This document shows positions 1-14,000 of a DNA stretch of 64,000 nt, piece after piece. Both the position numbers and the translations under genes were made by a program. The notes under the pieces are model-generated. The model was not told where the DNA came from. It searched no databases and worked only from the letters and a program-made list of their open reading frames with translations. Within the stretch, counting starts at the first letter, position 1; every line of letters starts with the position of its first letter. Source of the DNA: Temnopleurus reevesii (Eukaryota; Echinodermata; Echinoidea; Temnopleuroida; Temnopleuridae); the NCBI GenBank assembly GCA_036244855.1, contig BQKZ01000034.1, positions 169,000 through 232,999 of the forward strand. The letters are read 5' to 3'.

Positions 1-69
1 AACAGGACGATAATGACCATACTCTTGGCCATTCACGTGTAGTGAAAACCTCCAATCCATATGAAAATA

Positions 70-213
70 CACCTGGGGCCTGTAATATAAAGCTTTCCAA
101 TCAATCGTATGATTAATATCAATTGCTAGACTATGTATGTAAATCATGTAAGAAAGTTTGCGATTGATCGCAAAATTGAATGTATCTCTTTGTGTTACAG
201 GCTCTCATGCATG
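70..213. mobile_element. Decayed inverted-repeat element
   Basis: GGGGCCTGTAATATAAAG at the left is mirrored by CTTTGTGTTACAGGCTC at the right, with an inner TTTGCGATTGATCGCAAA palindrome. It is related to the nearly perfect hairpin at 63024-63093, so it is probably an older copy of the same short non-autonomous family. Confidence 0.55.
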
Positions 214-1227
214 TTCTGGGACAAGTGTCATCTCTCTATCTACCAGCATTCTACATATTATCAATGACACTTTGACAATACAGTAGAGATAAAAAGAGTG
301 GTGATGCCAAAAAAAGTGGAGAGTGGGTGATAACAAAAAGTGCGATTAGTGTGGGTGTGAAAGTTTTCCATACCATTAGTCCCAGGTCAGGCGTAGGTCA
401 GAGATAGTAACAAACATGACCATATATGGAATGAGACCTTGTATGTATCCTAGTCTCATTCCCCATACCCTGGGAATCTATAAAGGATAATGTATGAGCT
501 GAAATTTTCACTGGGAGTTTTATTTTCGCGAATTCCGCGACCATACATTCTCTTAAATTTTCACATATTAGAATCCCCATAGACATGTGGACATTAATCT
601 TTCAAAACCTGAAAATAACAACTCGCCAAAATATGAAATTAAGTGAATAAATGTCTGAAATTCAGTGAATAAGTGTCTGAAATTCAGTGAATTCGCTAAA
701 ATTTATAATAATTCAGAAATTAAGAAAATTAATTATGAAACAAATTCAAATGATAATGAATCATAAAAGAATACTCAACCAATATGGATTTGAATTGAAG
801 GATATTAATTTTTTTTATCATTCCTAAATCATATTTTCGCAGCATTTTATGATTTTCCATGATAATTATACTATCCACTAATAAATATGGAACTGTTCTC
901 TCTTCCCTTGTTCTTTTCCAACCAAATCATCCCCATTTTCTGTCTGGGAGGTTACGAGGTCTGCCTCTCATCAATATTCCACAATGTTTGAAAATTTATT
1001 GTGATCATGTACCAGTATTTTCAATATAGAATACCGCACAGCTTGATACTAAAAAGTCAGAATTATGTAGGCACATCTGCAGGCACCCCGCAACCCCTAG
1101 AAAAAAAAAATCATCATAAATATGCATCTGGTTCAGAGGGGTCGCTGTCTGTAGGTCCACTATCTGAAGATAAATACATGAAGGGTATTGAGCTATGTCA
1201 GCCTACAGTGATGACAACAGTCGTCAT

Positions 1228-1385
1228 ATCCTACCAGGTACCCAATTAAACACCTGGGTTGAGTGCAGCGCTGTGTAGATAAAAATCTTGCTGAAGGAAA
1301 TTAATGCGATTAGTAGGGTAGGATTCAAACAGCTGACCCTCTAGTTGAGAGACAAGAGTCAAACCACTACACCACAATGCTTCCA
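1228..1385 (-). mobile_element. tRNA-derived SINE fragment
   Basis: Shares CACCTGGGTTGAGTGCAGC and GCTGAAGGAAATTAA with the fuller copy at 17398-17690, and carries a mutated B-box region (GGATTCAAAC on the plus strand). Confidence 0.6.
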
Positions 1386-1451
1386 TGATACTATTTGTTT
1401 GCATAAATTTGAAATTTTGATATCTACAACAAAGTAGATTTTCGTCACAGT

Positions 1452-1965
1452 GCTGCTTTAAAAGCTTGCTGACTCCCTAAACAACCGCACAAGACCTTGG
1501 CACTTTTACGGTCAACTAGGGTCCGTTTCCAATGAAAGGATGATGATTCCTTCCTCTTTTGAAGACATCCTCTTCTTATTAAGCAAGGATTTCACTCCCA
1601 TTGTGCTGCACTCAACCCAGGTGAGGTGAATGGGCACATGGCACGTGTTAACTTTGAATGCCAAGTGTGCTGGTATACACCGGGCTGAAGATAGAGTAAT
1701 AATAATGCAAAGTGTATTAAGCACTCAGCAGAGTTGATGCATATGCTATAAGAAATGAAACCCATTATTAGTATTATTATACATTATTATTATTATTATT
1801 ATTAGATCGAAAAAAATATCAACATCAAACTTTGTTTGGCGGTGCTGCTTTTAAAGCTTGCTGACTCCCTAAACAACCGCACGAGACCTTGGCACTTTTA
1901 CGGTCAACTAGGGTCCGTTTCCAATGAAAGGATGACGATTCCTTCCCCCTTTGAAGACATCCTAT
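1452..1965. repeat. Direct repeat of about 125 bp flanking a SINE-like insert
   Basis: Positions about 1452-1576 and 1839-1965 are about 95% alike (both contain CTTGCTGACTCCCTAAACAA and GGTCAACTAGGGTCC). Between them lies a plus-oriented SINE-like stretch (about 1577-1716) and an ATT repeat. Confidence 0.75.
1577..1716 (+). mobile_element. SINE fragment, plus orientation
   Basis: Contains GTGCTGCACTCAACCCAGG, the reverse complement of the motif in the minus-oriented copies, and ends near ATT repeats at 1770-1803. Confidence 0.5.
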
Positions 1966-2189
1966 TCTTATTAGCGTTGAGACAAGAGCATATGATCATA
2001 AAGCAAAAAATATCTTTATATGGATGCCCTCAACTGGCCGACCCTCTGAAAATGGCCTAACAGGTTTTTCTTTCCTTTATTTTTAAATTATTAAAAAAAA
2101 AAGTATTACTTACATTAAGTTTTCATTCAAATTGAAAAATCACAGCAAAAACTATGAATAACTTAGTGGAATACAATTTGAAAATTCTT

Positions 2190-4090
2190 GTTCAGATGAT
2201 CATTGGCTTTTCACTCCCTTCCAAGACCTATTGTCTTAATGAATTGTGTTTAAAAAACTCAGACCGACCGACATTATTAAAAAAAAAAAAAATTGCATTT
2301 GAGTGCATCCAAATATTTTTCTTTGTATTTGCGATGAGACTAGAGCATATGACCATAGAGGGCAATGTCAGCAACCGCGTGAGTCATTCTCCCATGCCAT
2401 AAGGGGTTTCCATCATGACCCTTAAAACGTCTAGCGTGAAGATTAATGTAGTTTTGATTTTCAAATTAAATCAATATCGTTCTTTTGTACTTGTGTCATT
2501 TGCTTAGAAAGTTCGCAGTTTGATCGCCTTTTGATTTTTTTTTGTGACTGTTACTTTTTGAAACTATAAAAAATATAGATTTTTAAAGGTTTCATCCATA
2601 GATTTGTAAAGTAAACATTTTGTATTTATTACACCAGTGCTCTCTATGAAATGAGTGAAATTGATGTGATTGAGGCAGTAAATTTCTCTTTCTCTAAGAA
2701 AATGCCACTGTTCTATGAAAGAAGATGGATGTAGAAAAGATTCAAGGCCAGTGACTTTGGCATCATAGCCTGAGCCTTTGATATCCCAGGATTAATTTAT
2801 GCCCTGGTTATATCTTCCATTTACATAACTAATCTGTTCATTGATGAAGGGAAATTTTTTGATCTAGATTATGTTTTCATCTCGGACATGCATAGCACCT
2901 TTAAATAAATTCACTTCTGTTAGGTCGACTGTCTGGGACGTCAAGCATCAACGTTTCCTACCGTTAGTGACAAGATAGGGGGCATGAACTTCCTCAAGAG
3001 GCCAGAATTGAGAACTTGAAGGAATATTTTTGATATGTAGTAAAAATTTAGAGAAATACAAGGTCTTGTGCTGTAGAGTAATAAAAGTAGAGCAGATGAT
3101 GAGAATATATGTAGAAGCTCTGCCTTGCTAGATTCAACTTACTTGAATAATCTCATATATTTGTGTGTAAACATTACTCTAATGGTCTCTTGCGTAGTCA
3201 CTATGAATTTAATACTCTTATCATGAAAATACAGGCATTTAACATATATCATTTGAATGATACCCCAATTTCGAAAGCATCTGTACATTGTATTGAATTA
3301 TTGGCCATTAAAGTACCCCGGCCCCCCAAAAAAAACAACCCCCAAAACCAACAAAAAAACCCAAAAAACTCACAATAGGATATAATCTATTTTGAATGTG
3401 TTTAATCCATTATTTATTGACTGCACTTTTTTTTTTTTACGTGATGCTACATCACATTAATTACAGGCCATATTATTTTGTTTTCTATGAACTTGAGCAT
3501 TGTTGGGATACAAGCAATATTGAATCCATGAGCCTATTGTAATTATCTATTGTATCTATTCTATCTACATCTTCAAAAAAAATTACCTAACCAAGCAGAA
3601 GGATAAAGCTGACCTAACCAATATCCTGTCGAATAAATTCGCTCATGATTCGCTTGGGAGAACAAGAAGCTTGCAATTGTCTCTCTTGTCTTTCTTTTCT
3701 GTAGAAGAATAATGCTCTCATTCTTGCTTCAATGCAACAACCTTGGCCCATAAGCAGCTAATTCACTGAAATTCTTTGAATTGATCTCTATGTTTCTCAT
3801 ATTCAAACGCAGGCATGAAGAACCTAAACCCCCCCCCCCAAAAAAAAAAAACAATCACCCCCCACATTATTGGCTGGTTGTCCTCCACTGATCATCGATC
3901 AACCCTCCCAAAATGTTTGTGTGCTTATCAACAGAATTGAAAAAAATCACTGTATTATACATCAATATAGGAAATGAAACCTGAATAGCCATTTTCAGAC
4001 AATCTTTGGCTTTTCACTCCTTTCTAAGTCCTTTGTTCTTCTTGCATTGTGTGAATTGTACTCAAAAACTAAAAAGGGGTTGACAAAGAA
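2190..4090. repeat. Dispersed repeat pair (about 90 bp each)
   Basis: Positions about 2190-2275 and 3993-4075 share TTGGCTTTTCACTCC, TTGTGT and CTCAAAAACT-type blocks. A third relative lies at about 55811-55880. Confidence 0.5.
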
Positions 4091-7000
4091 AAACCCTTTT
4101 CCAACCGACCAACCCTTAAAAAAAACCAAAAAAAAAAAAACAACCAAAAATAATAATTAAACGTGGCATTGGAGGGTGTGCAAACAATTATTTTATGTGC
4201 CCTTTCAGAAAATAACCAGTGCTTGATTAATTTGGCACTCTTTACTTCTTTCAATACTTGTTCTATTTATAATTTGCCAAAGCATGAATTCAACGCACAT
4301 GAAAAGAGTTTTATTTTCTGTTGGTCTAAGCCTTGCATCGATATTTTTTTTGTGGTTATTGCGGTTTGGTATTCTACATGTAGGGGTTTTCCATCCAGTA
4401 GTTCTTGCAACTTCTCAGAATTGTGCCAAAGAATCCCTATGGGAAGTTTATTTTTGCACTACTCACTCACGGAACTAGACTACTTGTTGCAACTCACCCC
4501 CCCCCCCAAAAGAAAAAAAATACAAATGTTCTTTGGTTTTCATGGAAAAGATTTTTTCATTATTTTATGGAAGTTCTTGGATCAAAATGTTCAGAACAGC
4601 CTTTTGAATATCGTGTATACAATACATATCAAATGATTCTCACCCCATTATTATATATAGTAAAAAGAATTCCTGGAACAACACTTTTTTTGAGAGAGAT
4701 ATAGAGCGATATAGAAAAAACACTACTCCAAATGACAAAGGATATGGTGTTATGTATTCCAGATTTTCACAGCACTGGAATTTATTTGAATGTCAGTTTA
4801 AATTTTACTGGAAATTCATAGCCTTTCAAATGCACATTTCTTTGTAAGTATATGAAATCTTGGTCCATAATACATGTCCATTGAATTGTAGTGATGAACC
4901 ATACAAATTTTGGGGCAGGAGTTTTTCGGAATGTTCAACCAATTAAATCACACAAATAATATATGCCAACTTTTTATAGAGCATGTCTTCTAATGTTTTA
5001 TAATATAAGTATAGGCCCTATAAATTGTTACATTGCGTGTGTATTCATATGACCTTTCAAATTTTGTCATTCAAGCCTGAATTTGCAAATTAAAAAACAA
5101 ATCAACAAGTTTATTCTTTTATTGCTGAAATGTCATCATAAACAAGGAAATGAATATAGCAATAAAGCAGTTGAAATATAGAGCAGTTGAGAATCGAAAC
5201 TTGTGAATAATAATGTACTCTGCATGTTTCTGCTACACGACACTTCCTGGTGCATTTACAGTGCGAAGTTCAACAGGCCGATCGATCTGTACACAATCCT
5301 ACCTATATACGTACATGTAGGGCTATTGTATTGTGGCTGTATGTAGCACAATGTGGGTGAAATTATATGCGTCAAGTTCCTTATTGTGGCCTTCGTAATC
5401 AGCGTTTTATACCACTTCGATTGTGTGAATGATTACATACATTACTGTTGATGAAATTTTCCTGCTAACTCCCCAACCATTTGGGTTTGGGGCAATGGAA
5501 TAGGGTTTTATTATTCCAAATCAGGTTTTTAGGATCATTCCATAGTTCATCTCATTTGTAATGAAAGAAGAAAATGTATAATATTTTCTAATTTTGGGGG
5601 ATCAAATAGTTCATAAAATGAGTTACATTTAAAGATAGAAGACAATGTTGAACAGTTAATGGGATGGTCCTCTTCAAAAATTCATAGAATGCTACATTCT
5701 AGGCTTTGGTTGTGATGAATTTTTTTTTTTATTATGTGTGCAAGTACCTATGTGCAGTTAAAGCCTTGCATGAGGTATGACTGTTCACGTTTCCAGCACA
5801 ACATGTCACAAAGGGAGAATGGAGGCAAACATGAATCACATACAACGCAGACATCCTACTCCCAGAACATAAATGAACGATAATTGACATCATTTCTCCC
5901 ACTTACACAACCATAGTTTCAAACCAAACCACGCTTCTTTGAAAGTAAAACGTGGCAGTATGACTCAACTAGGGCAAAGCAGATTTATCTCTAGCTCCAA
6001 ACCTGACCCGTGTTATGTTTTTCTCACGGAACACTCAACCGAACGTAAGCACCCTCTCATAACGAGCAAAATGGCTCTGCGTTTCCTCTTGTTGTGATTT
6101 GATTTACACGTCCAATAATCTCCCTCTTGTGCTGAATAAACCAGTTGTAAACCACGCTCTAAATTCCCCCTAACCAGGCGTAATGGGGCACGGCATGCTC
6201 GAGCCAATGGCGTTCGTTCGTCGGCCAGCCAAGCGCTCCTATCTCCTAATTCAAATATCCTGGGATAATTGTAGAGATGAAGCGTGTCCCTCAAAATAGA
6301 CGCTTGTTTTGTAGACTTGCTGGGACCTTTAACTGATGGATAGCTGGGGAGTGTTCAAAGAAATTTGGTGGAAAGATGTGTATAACTTTACACACAACGT
6401 AGTACAGACATGATAACCATTACATAATATCTACAATGTATTAGAAATGATGGTATAGATTGAGAAACAGCTCAACCAAACGTTTTCTCATAAAAGAAAT
6501 CATGGCAACAAAGACCTTTTACCTGGTTATTCATGAGGTACATTTTAAAAGGACTAGTTTGGTTCGTAATAGTCTGCAAGCCATTTGATATTAACGTACA
6601 GATGCCCTCCATTTATTTTGATACAGTATTTGAAATGTAACTTGCTTTAATACTATAGTACAAAATGGATGCTTCTTCGAACGAGTCAACAATACAGCAC
6701 CCTGACTATTTCTCATTCTTTTTTTTCTTTGATAAACTTTATCTTGTCCAAAAATCATGAAAGGATTTATTAGCTAAAGTTGCAATAATGTCAGTGGACA
6801 TTTTTAAGTCAAGATTCATCATTGCACAAACTTTAGAGAATATGTTTGGTTTTATCAAGTACATGTATGTGTTTCCACCTATTCTGTGTGTTTTCAAGGC
6901 CTAGGTCCTGATCAAATTCTGCTTTTATGGGCCTACTGGATGTGTATTTTACCTTGAATTTTTATTCAGGAAATAAGTTCCCATCACTTGTATGGTGTTT

Positions 7001-7448
7001 TTTGTTAGTTTTTCTCGCAGTGCACTTCAAAATAAACAGTCATGACTTCTCAGTTTATACCAGTTGACCTATTTCATACATTTTGATGGTCAATATTAAA
7101 TATAAATTTGTAACGTATGTGAATTCATGTGTACATATGCACTAATATTGTTTTTTGTCTTCCTGACATTTATGTATATATGCATGTATTTATGTGTATG
7201 TATTATGTATGTTTGTATGTGTGTGCATGTAGTACTATGTGGATGTATATATTTATGTATGTATGGTGCTGTGTCTCCCTGTTATTGTACTATTTAGAAG
7301 TTAAACAAATTCAGATGTCACATTTTCTAAAATCTACAATGTCGTGGTTTTATTATAAATTTTCCCCTGTAATGACAAGTTGGATATTTGAATATTTTTC
7401 AATTTTTTTTTAGAATGCTCATGTTTTCCATTTTCTTTTGTCTTGCAG

Positions 7449-8041
7449 GTCAGCAGATGAACGTTATGAATTGGGATCAAATTATGACTATGGGAGATCA
7501 TATGATAGACACTACAGTCGCGACTCGCGGGATGGATACAGGGACGAAAATAGTATGTCGCCCTCTGCGTACCGCGAGGGTCGGCCGCGAGAAAGGACGT
7601 CTTACAACCGCAATTATTACTCACAACATTCCCGAGGAAACAGTGGAGACACACCTTATACGCAGGACCAACCGGACTCTTATTTTAAGGAGAATTTCAC
7701 GAGTTCGCGGAGCGAAGGCGACGGTTACTCGGACTCCGGCTCGCGCAAGTCGCGCAACAAAACCCACCAGAGAACAGGCTCTGGCACGAACCGTAGCCAC
7801 TCGCCGCGGTCGGTGCGATCGCGGAGTTTCAGCCGCTCGCGCAGCCGGTCGCGGAGCAGATCACGGAGCACGGACTCGCGGAGTAGTGTGTCGGGAAGCG
7901 ATAATTGGTCACGGAGATCGCAGTGCAGTAAGGACCCGGAGAGCGATCGGGAAAGTCGGAATACGGAGAATACTCAAAGCTCTGGAAGCTCACTTAAGTA
8001 CTCAGGATTATGTGTCAGGAACTTACCTTCAAGGTCAAGTG
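7449..8041 (+). CDS. SPEN: SPEN exon: RS-rich linker and start of RRM2
   Basis: The acceptor follows a pyrimidine-rich stretch ending TTGCAG at 7448, and the donor is G|GTATGT at 8042. The exon enters with one base completing a codon and leaves with one base of the next. It encodes about 197 residues rich in Ser, Arg, Tyr and Gly, with a run of SRSRSRSRS-type dipeptides (about 7830-7880). It ends in LCVRNLPSRSS, which is the first beta strand (RNP2) of the second RRM. The exon is clearly more GC-rich than its flanks. The open frame visible before 7449 is intronic read-through. The entry phase implies an upstream coding exon outside the window. Confidence 0.92.
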
Positions 8042-11000
8042 GTATGTATCCAAAAAAAAAAAAAATTCCTGTAGCAAAGGGGAGAATGCGCCCCTAAATT
8101 CGAAATATATTTGGTGAAAAGCTGTGCGTCTCTTCCTAATTCATGCCAGCATATGGAAGAGATGAATCTATGTCAAGAAAATGTGATTGTTTTGCAGTGA
8201 TCTTTCATCGATTTCATTTTGGATGTGGAGCATAATGTGTAAATACATTCTATGTACGATGTTTTGACATTAACTATCAACGTCATGCAATGTATGTGAA
8301 TCAATGTGGTTTTAATGAAAATGTCTATAGATGGAATATTGGATGTCATAGTGTTTATTCTGTAATGTGAACTTACCATAAACAGTAGCTACCATGTACA
8401 TCTATAAATCAACAAACAGTCTGTTTTTATCCATTGTAGAGTAATTTTTCATACACATGGTTATAATACTAGGGTCTATATTCTTGCTTTTGGTGTTGAA
8501 TATATTTTTTTAATAATTTGTATAGTGGATCATCGCTTGTATTTTCGGATTGTATGTCACAAAGTAAATTATAATGACAACTAGATATTGAAACCAGGGA
8601 ATTTGAATTGTTTGTAATATGTCAATGTAGCAAAATCTGCAATTTGTGTTCAAATCATTACTCAATTTGTATTTTTCATCATTTCAATCTGCCTATAAAC
8701 TAGAGCCATATATGAATATGAATGGAACAAAAGTTTGACTCCTCAGTTTAAATGCAATTTATCATCTTTGTGCGAATGTGTAGGTCATAGCAAATGTTGA
8801 AAAGATATTGTAAATCTACATCATTTAACAGGAGGAAGAATAACCAAATTATTGCACTGTTAACAATATCACATTCTTTATTTGTATGATACTCTTCTAT
8901 TGGGGAAATTCTACTTGTAAATGTTAGTTGAACAGAATTTGTGATCAGAATGAAGAAATTCCTTTGTGTCTGATGAATTCTGAAAAAAGATTGCGGGGGG
9001 AGAAAGAGAAAATAATCAAGGGACAGTCCATGGAAAATCCCATTGTAACCCATTTTAACCCACTCATGTAAGATTTATTTGAACAGTAAATACAATCACT
9101 ATTCATTCCTCATAATTGGCAACAGTAGAATTCTTTTGAATTCAATTGAATATCACATCATCACATATTAAGTCACTTACCACTGTTGAAAATGTTGTTG
9201 CCAAAAAAAAAAATTAATGAATTTGCACGGAAAAGGTGTGATTGGTATATCCTGCTCCCTACCCAGGTGAGGTAAATTTTTGATATTAGTACCTGGTTTA
9301 AAAGTATTGAATCATTGCAGTAAACATGAGCACCATTATGAATCAGCAAAAGCTACAGTGCAGTGTCTATGGTCTGCACATTTACTTCATATTGTAAAGC
9401 AACGAAGCTTGGAAAAAACCCTGGTATGAATGAATTCAATTTAATATCGCAATTATTATTAGCATTGCTTGTCACATAGATTAGATATCCTTCAGTCTGT
9501 GCTGAAGAGTGTTCATGGTGAATAGCTAAGTCATAAATTACATTTCAAATTATCCACTTCAGTGTCATTTATTCAGGCATGGAGTGAATTGTGTCTCGTA
9601 TTCTAAATAGAATTTTACTTATTGGCCTGTCTGAAAATATTTCAAACATGCTGGTAAGTTGTAAAATTAATGACATTTACATGATCAAGAGGTCATTCAT
9701 TTCTTTGGCAATTGAATGACACTTGTCATGTGGAGATAAATTTATATTTTTGAACAGAAATCAATTTCCTAGCTCAAAACATATAAGGAATTTGAATAGC
9801 AATTTTTTTAAATTAAAAAAATATAATTATCTGGAAATTTGTGCTTCATTGGGCAAGCTCTAAAAAGTAAGAATAAAATTGAAGTGAATAGGTTTCAACA
9901 CTACATGTGCTTGTACATCTTTAATCGATATGATAAATAACTGCAAGTAAAAATAGATATGTCATCTTCATGGAAGCGGCTCATTCTATTCAAGTAAAGC
10001 CATTACAAGTATTTGGATCTCCAGGTCAGAATTTGTAATAATATACTAATTTACCGGAAGTTTTGTACATGTATGGGGAAAAGATTGGTGGTGCTGGTGG
10101 TGGTTGGAGGGGNGGGGGGGGAGAAGGGGTGGCTGATGCCCTGTTGGAGGGAAATGATATTGGCCAGCGTCCATTTCTCAAAGTACCTTTCAGTTCTCGA
10201 TAGCGGTAAATGGATTTGGGAATTGGTGCGGGAGAATTTGAAAATGGATGGAAGGAACGAGAGAAGAATATATGCGGCATACTTTTAGTCTGACCTTCCC
10301 TTCTAGGGTCCCCTTCGCTAATGGGTTTAATGGCTAGAGTGCATTAGGGTGATGTGGAGGGTGTTCAATTCAGGGAGAAAATAGATGACGGACTTCTTGA
10401 AAATAGGTGACACCTCTCACAATGTTCGCTGACCCCATCAGGCTTGTTTGTCATCCTTGTCATTTTCTGACAGCGTCTATTTTTCTCAGCCTATTTTTCT
10501 TATCTTCTATTTGCAAAGTCTATCTTGCATCTATGTACATATGTTTACTCCCTCCCTTCTGCTTAACAGTTTTTGTGTCCAATTTTAGGCTTGCAGATGT
10601 ATTGCTATTTTCCACCTCAAATAGTTTACATACATTTGTTTCACATCATGTTCCTGAACTTCATAATCTTCCCATTTCATTGCACGATATAGGGGCTTAC
10701 TAAATGAGAAGGCAATAATGAATTTTAGTGTTACCGTTATAGGCCAAAATCACTTGAATTCCTGTTTTTGTAAAACTACATTGTACACTGTATACCCGAT
10801 GAGAATTAATTTCTTAGATATTAGTAGGCCTATATTTTAATGACCCCATAATGCCAAGATAATCCACACTTGAGATTGTGAAATAAATTTTTGCCAGTGA
10901 AATCATTTACCTAAGTAGAATATGCAGACCATCCCTATAATATGTATTTACACAAGTCGAGCAATCCCTTAAATATAGGCTTACATCATGTATTGTACAT

Positions 11001-14000
11001 ATTAGGTGTATGGTTTGTAAATGGTACACTGCCTACATTTATACACTGCCTACATTGTGCACACATACACATAGCATAAAAAAAAAGATGGCTTGTGCCA
11101 AATTCTGATGATAGTTGCTGTTTATCAGAGTGGATTTTTTTGGAGAGGAAAGACAGGTCCTGGGTCTCTTCCTTCCGACATCCGTCCGCTTTAGGTCTAA
11201 ATCCTGCTTACTTTATGATTACACGATGGATCCATGTTTGAATGATCAAAAACGAAACATTTGGCCTCGGAGAAAATGGGGAAATTGGGTCTTTAAAGGG
11301 AAATATTGTTTTTTAAATTGAAAATAATTAGTATACATGTAGTATTACAATTGTTATTATTATTATTATTTATTCGGCAAATTCAATTTATCATTGAATG
11401 ATATTTTGTGATTTCAAATTAATTATCCTGCCTACTTTCAACATTTGGCCTCTGAGCAATTAGGAAATTGAGCTTTTAAGGGAAATAATGTATATCAATT
11501 ATTTTGAAATTTAACTTCAAATTGATTGATATTTTTGCGTCTCAAAGTAGCTTATGTTAATGATAATCAATATAAACTGTAGTGAAGAAATTTGAGTAGT
11601 AGTATTAAAAAAAATTGTTCTAATGAGCAATCTTCAAGAAGTTGCATATTGAAATTGAAGGAAAATGTTCATTGTACACGCCCACTAATAGTGTAAGCCC
11701 AATCATACATTTCAAGTGTGACTAGAATTAAAAAACTTGCGAAAAAATGTATTTGGAGGATTCAGGTTCATTATGCATATTTGTAATTTTGATTTTCACG
11801 AAAATTATACTTTTTAGTCCATCCCAAACATGTGAATGTAGCTTTAAATCAAATTCAAGCTTATCTTTTTACCCATAAAATCCCATCACACCAAAACAAA
11901 AACCACATTATATGGCTATTTCCTACAGCTCTGTGTCATAATGCAAATATTTCCCACTCTCCCTGTCTTTCTGTCTCTCTCTATTTTTTTTGTCTCTTTA
12001 TTGCTCTTTCTCTTTCTCCTCTTAATTCAAGTCTGTGTATGCATGATATGTATATTTCTACTGGTCAGGTTTATGTAGGTATTCAATGTTCTATAGTTTT
12101 ATCCCCTTCTCTTCAAACCTGTCCTCCTTATCTCCTCTCTTTCTTCTCTCATTCTACATGCATGGCATATAATACATTTCTCTGTCCCCTTCTTTTATTG
12201 TCTCTCCTTTGTATTGACCTACATATAATTCTTCTTGTAGTCCTATGACTCATACTGCCTTTCTCTCTGTCTGTCTCTCCATCTGTCTCTCTGTTTTTCC
12301 TCTCCTATGTATCCTCTTTCTTCCACTATCTCTTACTCTCTCAATGCCAATAGCTTCTTTTGCTATAGTCCCTGTACACCTCAGTATTATTTTCTCTCTC
12401 TCATTCTCACTTTCCCTCATGATCTTTTCTAACCCTCTCTCGTTATCTTCACTTCATTTCTTCTAATACATGTAGTGTATGACTCACACTCTTTTTCTCT
12501 CAGTTTCTCTCTATCTGTCTCTCCTTCTTCTCCCTCTCCCTTCCTCTCTCTTTCTTCTCCCTCTCCCTTCCTCTCTCTTCCCCTCTTCTCTCTCTCATAG
12601 CCAACAGCCGCACTCCACATAGTCTCTATGCACCTCAGTACAATATCTCACTTTCCCCTCATTACCACGCTTATCCAGTGCAGTGTATTATAAAATGATT
12701 TGCATGTGAGATCACTCAAATCAGGAAACTACATTCTGCCAGTGCGGTATTATGCTTCGCAGACAAGAGATATAAAGGGAATAATGCCTCTCCTCGTACA
12801 AACAACTCCAGCTCAGGCATTGTTACGCTGCCAAACTTGTCCCAGTTTCGACTTGGATAGCAGTTGCAGTATAGTGCTTGGGTGGAATCGTGTGTGCACA
12901 TTAGATATATGCAGGAATTTTCCACATTATACTGCATGAACATAGCAGAGTTTTTTTTCCTTGTTGATGTTCATGAGACATCGCTGTGGGTATGTAAATG
13001 TATTCTGTTGGGTACTCATTGAAATGTGAGGGTTCATATTTTTTCTTGTTTTTCGTTGGGTTAGGGTCTTTTGAATGAGAGTAATGTGCTGTAATGGATA
13101 TGAAAGTATGTATTCTGTTGGGTACTCATTGAAATGTGAGGGGTCATATTTTTTCTTGTGTTTAGTTACAGTAGGGTCTTTTGAATGAGAGTAATGTGTT
13201 GTAATAGACATGAAACTATGTAGGTGACTGCAATGAATGAATGAACATGGCAATGTACATTGCATGTGGGATTCATTTGATATTACTGCTCGTGCGTGAT
13301 TATGAAGGATATTGAATCGTAAGCCTTCAAATTGTTTTTAGTGTGCCCAGTCTACATTGTACTGATGGTGTACAGTGTACATTATATATGCAGGGGCTTA
13401 ATAAGGAATACACCAGTCATTTTTTATATTCTTTGTAGATCTAATTAATGTATGAATTTTACAATGTAGGCCTACATTGCTTATGGGATTCATTTGATAT
13501 TACTGCTAGTGCTTGATTATGAGTATGAGGGATATTGAATAGTAAGCCTTCAATTAGTTTTTAGTGTGACCTGTTGACATTGCGCTTGTATGTTGTATCA
13601 TATAGGGGTGTGGGTAAGGAATACACTCTATATGCTCTATAGGTGTAAATGAATGAATCAACTTTATAATGTACTGTGCTTGTTGGATCCATTTCAAATT
13701 ACTTGTACGTGAATATTATGAAAAATATTGAATGGTGAAACTTCCATTGTGTTATCACATGACCTGTCCATATACACTATTATTATGCTGTATGCATGTT
13801 ACAAGGAGTATTGGGTTTCACCAATCTTTAATTATTTATGTTCTTTATTAGATCATTAGAAATAAGGTAATCTGTACTGATTCTATTATGCTATAGAATA
13901 TTGGCATTTAAATATGTTGTTCAGAACATTATTGGAAAACAAATAATGTACTGAAGATGAAGATTTTGTTGAATTCATTATGCCTAGATTTTACATTATT

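Larger units (their letters stand above)
1..7448. other. AT-rich non-coding region, probable SPEN intron
   Basis: No reading frame here has family features or exon-like borders. It holds a decayed inverted-repeat element (about 70-213), SINE fragments, a 130-bp direct repeat, poly-C/poly-A junctions near 3320, 3830 and 4500, and a TG/TATG-rich tract (about 7120-7270). Positions about 5820-6300 are richer in GC than the flanks; no gene was recognised there. Because the exon at 7449 enters in mid-codon, an upstream coding exon must exist outside the window. Confidence 0.6.

Noticed and set aside
6013..6294. 93-codon minus-strand frame in a GC-richer segment
   Set aside because: No recognizable motif, no plausible splice context; at most a regulatory or conserved non-coding segment.
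7388..8074. Arg/Thr-rich frame overlapping the RS exon
   Set aside because: Alternative frame of the same exon; the other frame joins in phase with RRM2 and has SPEN-type RS and RNP2 motifs.
10113..10113. Ambiguous base as a possible biological signal
   Set aside because: A single N inside a poly-G run is a sequencing uncertainty.
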